Assembly: GCA_035315185.1 (NCBI GenBank)
Contig: DATFYE010000083.1
Coordinates: forward strand, 5,042 to 69,041
Origin: JADGQN01 sp035315185
GTDB lineage: Bacteria; Desulfobacterota; Syntrophorhabdia; Syntrophorhabdales; WCHB1-27
Reading direction: 5' to 3'
Length of the DNA stretch: 64,000 nt
The first letter of the stretch is position 1. The number at the start of each line of letters is the position of its first letter. Positions 60,753 through 64,000 of the stretch are shown here, piece by piece. Under the pieces are notes generated by a model that was not told the DNA's origin, made no database searches, and saw only the letters and a list, made by a program, of their open reading frames with translations. The position numbers and the translations under genes are program-made.

Positions 60753-62479
60753 GAACACTGCTTCGCCTTTGCCGCTATAACTTCCGGGTACCCACGGAGT
60801 GGGTGTCTGCGTCGCTCTCGTCGACGTACCGCAAGGTACGCCCGGGTACCCGCGAGCGGGTGGGGCTCCTCGCTGCCGCCTCGTTATATCAGCAAGTTCG
60901 AATCAGTGTTCTAATCGTTACGGTACTGATGACATTGCCACTTTTTGGAGGTGCGGTTTCAGCCCAGACGGCTGAGCAGCAGGCTGCGCAATCGCCCTTC
61001 AAGACAGTAATCGACAAGCTGGAGCGCTGGGATGCGGAAGCGGCCTGGGCCGAGGTCAAACCATTACTCATAAAAGAACCGAAAAACGTGGAGCTGTTGC
61101 AAATCGCCTCGGAGATCGCCTTCCTCCGGGGTGATTACGACGAGGCGCTCAAGCTCGCAAAGTCTGCAGTGGAACTGGGAGGAGAGGAGGAGGGAAGAAA
61201 AGGTTTTGCACTTCTCGTCGAGTCCACGCTGGGGGTGCTGAAATCATATAAGCGTTATGAGACAGCGCACTTTGTGATCAGCTTTGATGAGCAGCAGGAC
61301 GGCATACTCATCGGTTACCTGACAGACACCTTAGAGAAGACATACCAGCTCATAGGAGAGCGATATGGCTTCAGGCCCGGGGAAAAGGTAAGAGTTGAGC
61401 TCTTCGCTGATACGAAGGCCTTTTATTATACCTCCACCCTCTCAGCTCGGGACATCGAGGTGACCGGGGCAGTCGGGCTCTGCAAGTTCAACAAGCTGAT
61501 GTTCTTATCCCCAAGAGCCCTGGTGCACGGCTACCGTTGGCTCGATGCCATAAGCCACGAATACATGCACTACATGATCACAAAGCTGACCGCCAACAAG
61601 GCGCCCATCTGGTTCCACGAGGGCCTGGCAGAGCATGAAGAAACGCTCTGGAGGGGTGAACCGCCACAACTCTCGCCTGTGCATCAGACGCTCCTTGCGC
61701 GGGCATTAGCGGATGGCCGGCTCATCAGCTTCGAGCGGATGGATCCCGGGCTGGTAAAGCTTCAAACCCCGGAGGACGTACAGCTCGCTTACGCCGAGGC
61801 TGAGTCAGCCATAGACTTCATCATTGAGAAGAGAGGCCATGCAGGACTAGAGGAGGTCATGAAGCAGATGGCAGCGTCCGGCGACAAAAGCGCGGGCAGT
61901 GCGATCAAAGCTGTCATGGGATGGGACTTCAATGAGTTCGAAGAAAAATGGAGGGAGTTTCTAACGTCCAAGGGATACAAGGAAGCGGAAGGGGTGAGTG
62001 TGCATCGCTACAAGCTCAAGGAGGGGCTCGCTGACGATGACCGCATGGAGATGCGCGAAATAAAATCGATGATAGCGAGGAATCGCGCGCATCTGGGTGA
62101 TTTGCTGCAGGAGAAAGGCAGACTGGAAGCGGCTGTCCTGGAATACCGCCGCGCCCTGGGGGATGCTCACGACTCGGTGCCCGTACTCAACAGGCTTTCT
62201 GAAGCTCTCATTAAGCTGGACAAGCTCGATGACGCCTTGGAACACCTGAGCCGCGCTAAGAAACTTGCCCCGGACCATCCCATCACGTACGCAAGCCTCG
62301 GCAAAATATACCTCAAACGCAAAGAGGCAAAAAAAGCAGAAGAGGCGCTCGAGGATGCGATCCAGATAAATCCCTTTAATCCCGATATTCATAAAGACCT
62401 GGCAGCGGCTTATGAGATGCTTGGCAGAAGCGAGTCTGCCCTCAAGGAGAGAGAGATCTTCAATAAACTCAGCAAATGA
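60749..62479 (+). CDS. Secreted TPR protein with zinc metallopeptidase domain
   Basis: About 576 aa. The ATG at 60749 overlaps the DUF4175 stop. Residues about 12-50 are encoded by palindromic element C; the signal peptide proper (ISVLIVTVLMTLPLFGGAVSA) follows it. A gluzincin-like domain has HEYMH (HExxH) near 271 with the third ligand in WFHEGLAEHEE. TPR repeats lie before (about 85-130) and after (about 440-570). The domain set matches secreted peptidase-TPR proteins of MoxR-linked operons. Confidence 0.82.
   Translation: MRTLLRLCRYNFRVPTEWVSASLSSTYRKVRPGTRERVGLLAAASLYQQVRISVLIVTVLMTLPLFGGAVSAQTAEQQAAQSPFKTVIDKLERWDAEAAWAEVKPLLIKEPKNVELLQIASEIAFLRGDYDEALKLAKSAVELGGEEEGRKGFALLVESTLGVLKSYKRYETAHFVISFDEQQDGILIGYLTDTLEKTYQLIGERYGFRPGEKVRVELFADTKAFYYTSTLSARDIEVTGAVGLCKFNKLMFLSPRALVHGYRWLDAISHEYMHYMITKLTANKAPIWFHEGLAEHEETLWRGEPPQLSPVHQTLLARALADGRLISFERMDPGLVKLQTPEDVQLAYAEAESAIDFIIEKRGHAGLEEVMKQMAASGDKSAGSAIKAVMGWDFNEFEEKWREFLTSKGYKEAEGVSVHRYKLKEGLADDDRMEMREIKSMIARNRAHLGDLLQEKGRLEAAVLEYRRALGDAHDSVPVLNRLSEALIKLDKLDDALEHLSRAKKLAPDHPITYASLGKIYLKRKEAKKAEEALEDAIQINPFNPDIHKDLAAAYEMLGRSESALKEREIFNKLSK
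60756..60908. repeat. Nested palindromic element, copy C
   Basis: Ends 60756-60781 and 60883-60908 are inverted copies over about 26 bases (CACTGCTTCGCCTTTGCC against GCAAGTTCGAATCAGTG). In reverse orientation it has the core GGCGGCAGCGAGGAGCC. It carries the unit CCACCCGCTCGCGGGTACCC and a second unit CACCCACTCCGTGGGTACCC where copies A and B have GCGACAACGAAGG. It keeps the host gene in frame. Confidence 0.85.
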
Positions 62480-62486
62480 GGTATCC

Positions 62487-63500
62487 ATGGAAACAGCGAA
62501 AGAGGCTCAACCGTCAGATACAGACCTGGCGCAGGTTGAGGAGATGCGCGCAATTAAGGCGCGGATCGTATCAGAAATCAGGAAAGTGATCGTGGGTCAG
62601 GAGAAGGTAATCGAAGAGATATTGATAGCCCTCTTTTGCCGGGGTCATTCGCTTCTGGTGGGCGTGCCCGGCCTCGCCAAGACACTTCTGATTTCGACCC
62701 TGGCCGGAATCATGGAATTGCAGTTTAACCGCGTCCAGTTCACCCCCGACCTCATGCCCTCTGACATCACGGGCACGGACATACTTGAAGAAGAGGCCGT
62801 GAGCAAGAGGCGCTCGTTCCGGTTTTTGAAGGGACCGCTCTTTACCAACATCCTTCTCGCAGACGAGATAAATAGAACGCCTCCCAAGACACAGGCTGCT
62901 CTGCTCCAGGCAATGCAGGAGTATAAGGTCACGGCAGGCGGCTTCACGTACCCTCTTGAGTTGCCCTTCTTTGTGCTGGCTACGCAGAATCCGATAGAGC
63001 AGGAAGGCACCTATCCGCTTCCCGAAGCGCAGCTCGACCGTTTCATGTTTAACATCAGTATCGATTACCCTCCCCTGGATCAGGAGATGGAGATTGTCGC
63101 CACGACCACCTCTTCATACCATCCGGCGCTGGAGAAAGTGATCAACGGGGGAAAAATCGTTGAGATGCAGGAACTGGTTCGGCGGGTGCCTGTTTCAACG
63201 CACGTGATTCGATACGCGGTTATGCTGGCGAGAGCCTCCCGTCCAAAGGAAGAAGATGGCCTTCCTTTTGTTAAAGAGTGGGTTGAATGGGGAGCAGGTC
63301 CGAGGGCATCCCAGTATCTGATCCTGGCGGCCAAGGCCCGGGCGATCATGAACGACGGATATGTGGCCTCTGTGGAAGACGTCAAAGCTGTAGCGCCCTC
63401 GATCCTGAGGCACAGGATCATCACTAACTTCAGGGCGCAGGCAGAAGGTGTCACCTCACTGGGCGTCATCGAGCGTCTCCTCGAAGGGATCAAACCTTGA
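62487..63500 (+). CDS. MoxR-family AAA+ ATPase
   Basis: A 337-aa protein from the ATG at 62487. Walker A here reads GVPGLAKT near 60 (the usual MoxR form), Walker B LLADEINRTPPKTQ near 120, sensor 1 ATQNPIEQEGTYPLPEAQ and the sensor 2 region follow. MoxR ATPases act as chaperones that insert cofactors or metals with a VWA-domain partner, and the DUF58 gene follows with a TTGA overlap. Confidence 0.94.
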   Translation: METAKEAQPSDTDLAQVEEMRAIKARIVSEIRKVIVGQEKVIEEILIALFCRGHSLLVGVPGLAKTLLISTLAGIMELQFNRVQFTPDLMPSDITGTDILEEEAVSKRRSFRFLKGPLFTNILLADEINRTPPKTQAALLQAMQEYKVTAGGFTYPLELPFFVLATQNPIEQEGTYPLPEAQLDRFMFNISIDYPPLDQEMEIVATTTSSYHPALEKVINGGKIVEMQELVRRVPVSTHVIRYAVMLARASRPKEEDGLPFVKEWVEWGAGPRASQYLILAAKARAIMNDGYVASVEDVKAVAPSILRHRIITNFRAQAEGVTSLGVIERLLEGIKP

Positions 63501-64000
63501 ATCATTTCGACCCAAGGGTACTCGCCAGCCTGAAGCATCTCTTTCTCCGCGCAAGGTTCGTGGTGGACGGGCTGATGGTGGGAATCCATCCTTCCCGGGC
63601 CAAAGGCTTCACCTCTGAGTTCGAAGGGCACAGGGAGTACTCGCAGGGCGAGGACGTGCGCCACATCGATTGGAAGGCCTATGGCAAGTTTGACCGCTAC
63701 TTCATCAAGGAGTATCGGGAGACGACTAACGTGCGGGCTCACATCGTACTCGACGCAAGCGCGTCCATGGGTTACGCGTCAAACGGGTTGAGCAAGTTCG
63801 ACTACGGCTCAACACTGGCAGCGTCGCTCGCTTATCTCATGCTGAAGCAACAGGATGCCGTAGGCCTTGTCACGTTCTCCGACAAAGTTCACACGATCCT
63901 GCCTCCCAAGGCGACACAGGGTCATCTACTGGCCATCCTGCAGGCCCTGGAACAGAAACAACCTTCGGGAGAGACCGCAACAGGCATTGTCTTGCAGGAG
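63497..64000 (+). CDS. DUF58 domain protein (5' part, cut by the window end)
   Basis: A TTG at 63497 overlaps the MoxR stop (TTGA) and 168 codons are open to the window end. SLKHLFLRARFVVDGLMVG and GFTSEFEGHREYSQGEDVRH, then IDWKAYGKFDRYFIKEYRE, are the DUF58 hallmark. LDASASMGY is the MIDAS-like VWA motif. DUF58 proteins are the VWA-type partners of MoxR ATPases. Confidence 0.92.
   Translation, partial: MNHFDPRVLASLKHLFLRARFVVDGLMVGIHPSRAKGFTSEFEGHREYSQGEDVRHIDWKAYGKFDRYFIKEYRETTNVRAHIVLDASASMGYASNGLSKFDYGSTLAASLAYLMLKQQDAVGLVTFSDKVHTILPPKATQGHLLAILQALEQKQPSGETATGIVLQE

Overview
The window (64 kb, roughly 50-55% GC, both ends cut through genes) looks like chromosome of an anaerobic, probably syntrophic bacterium of the former Deltaproteobacteria (Desulfobacterota; Syntrophorhabdus/Syntrophobacter-like). 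The pointers are a tungsten/molybdenum aldehyde ferredoxin oxidoreductase operon, an oxalate/formate-type transporter, CoA ligases, TRAP transporters, a sigma-54 regulatory pair, a carD-PIN/TRAM-ispD-ispF-gltX operon and a PqqD-like peptide-modification relic. The lineage is inferred from gene content, not demonstrated.

Layout. 1-3.5 kb: end of a biotin-dependent carboxylase/decarboxylase alpha subunit, a membrane-anchored unknown, and a sodium:solute symporter preceded by an unlisted 39-aa one-helix partner. 3.5-8.2 kb (minus): gltX and smc with ATGA overlap. 8.5-15.5 kb (plus): carD, PIN-TRAM protein, ispD, ispF, a second gltX, then a histidine kinase and a sigma-54 activator with an unusual C-terminus, followed by a candidate sigma-54 promoter driving two related small secreted proteins. 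16.6-19.4 kb (minus): a motor-dead PriA and MurI. 19.5-25 kb: orphan tail-like protein, trpS, GntR regulator, UbiA-type prenyltransferase and CPBP protease. 25-30.3 kb: OFA transporter and the AOR operon with its MoaD-like and E1-like partners. 31-38 kb: divergent CoA ligases sharing overlapping promoters, RNase III, a radical SAM protein and a double-kinase protein.

38-41.5 kb is accessory: an apparently gene-free stretch, an orphan PqqD-like gene joined to a Cys-rich precursor-like gene across a run of eight C, and a complete insertion sequence with 49-bp ends and 16-bp target duplication. 41.5-48.3 kb is a GC-richer catabolic island: iron-ADH-fold protein lacking two metal ligands, complete TRAP transporter, cysteine hydrolase, CocE/NonD hydrolase. 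48.8-57.6 kb holds a sigma factor, ferredoxin-type protein, small secreted proteins, an ATGA-coupled lipoprotein/membrane pair, a HEPN pseudogene, a glycosyltransferase, an orphan TAXI binding protein and small zinc-ribbon genes. 57.8-64 kb is an envelope operon: DUF4175-like protein, TPR metallopeptidase, MoxR ATPase and DUF58 protein (cut by the window end).

Two repeat systems run through the window. One is a family of 130-150 bp nested palindromic elements with a shared core but locus-specific self-complementary ends, some placed in frame inside genes. The other is a set of intergenic hairpins built from short quasi-tandem units whose sequence differs at every locus. With the Cys-rich/PqqD locus these are the best candidates for undescribed biology here.
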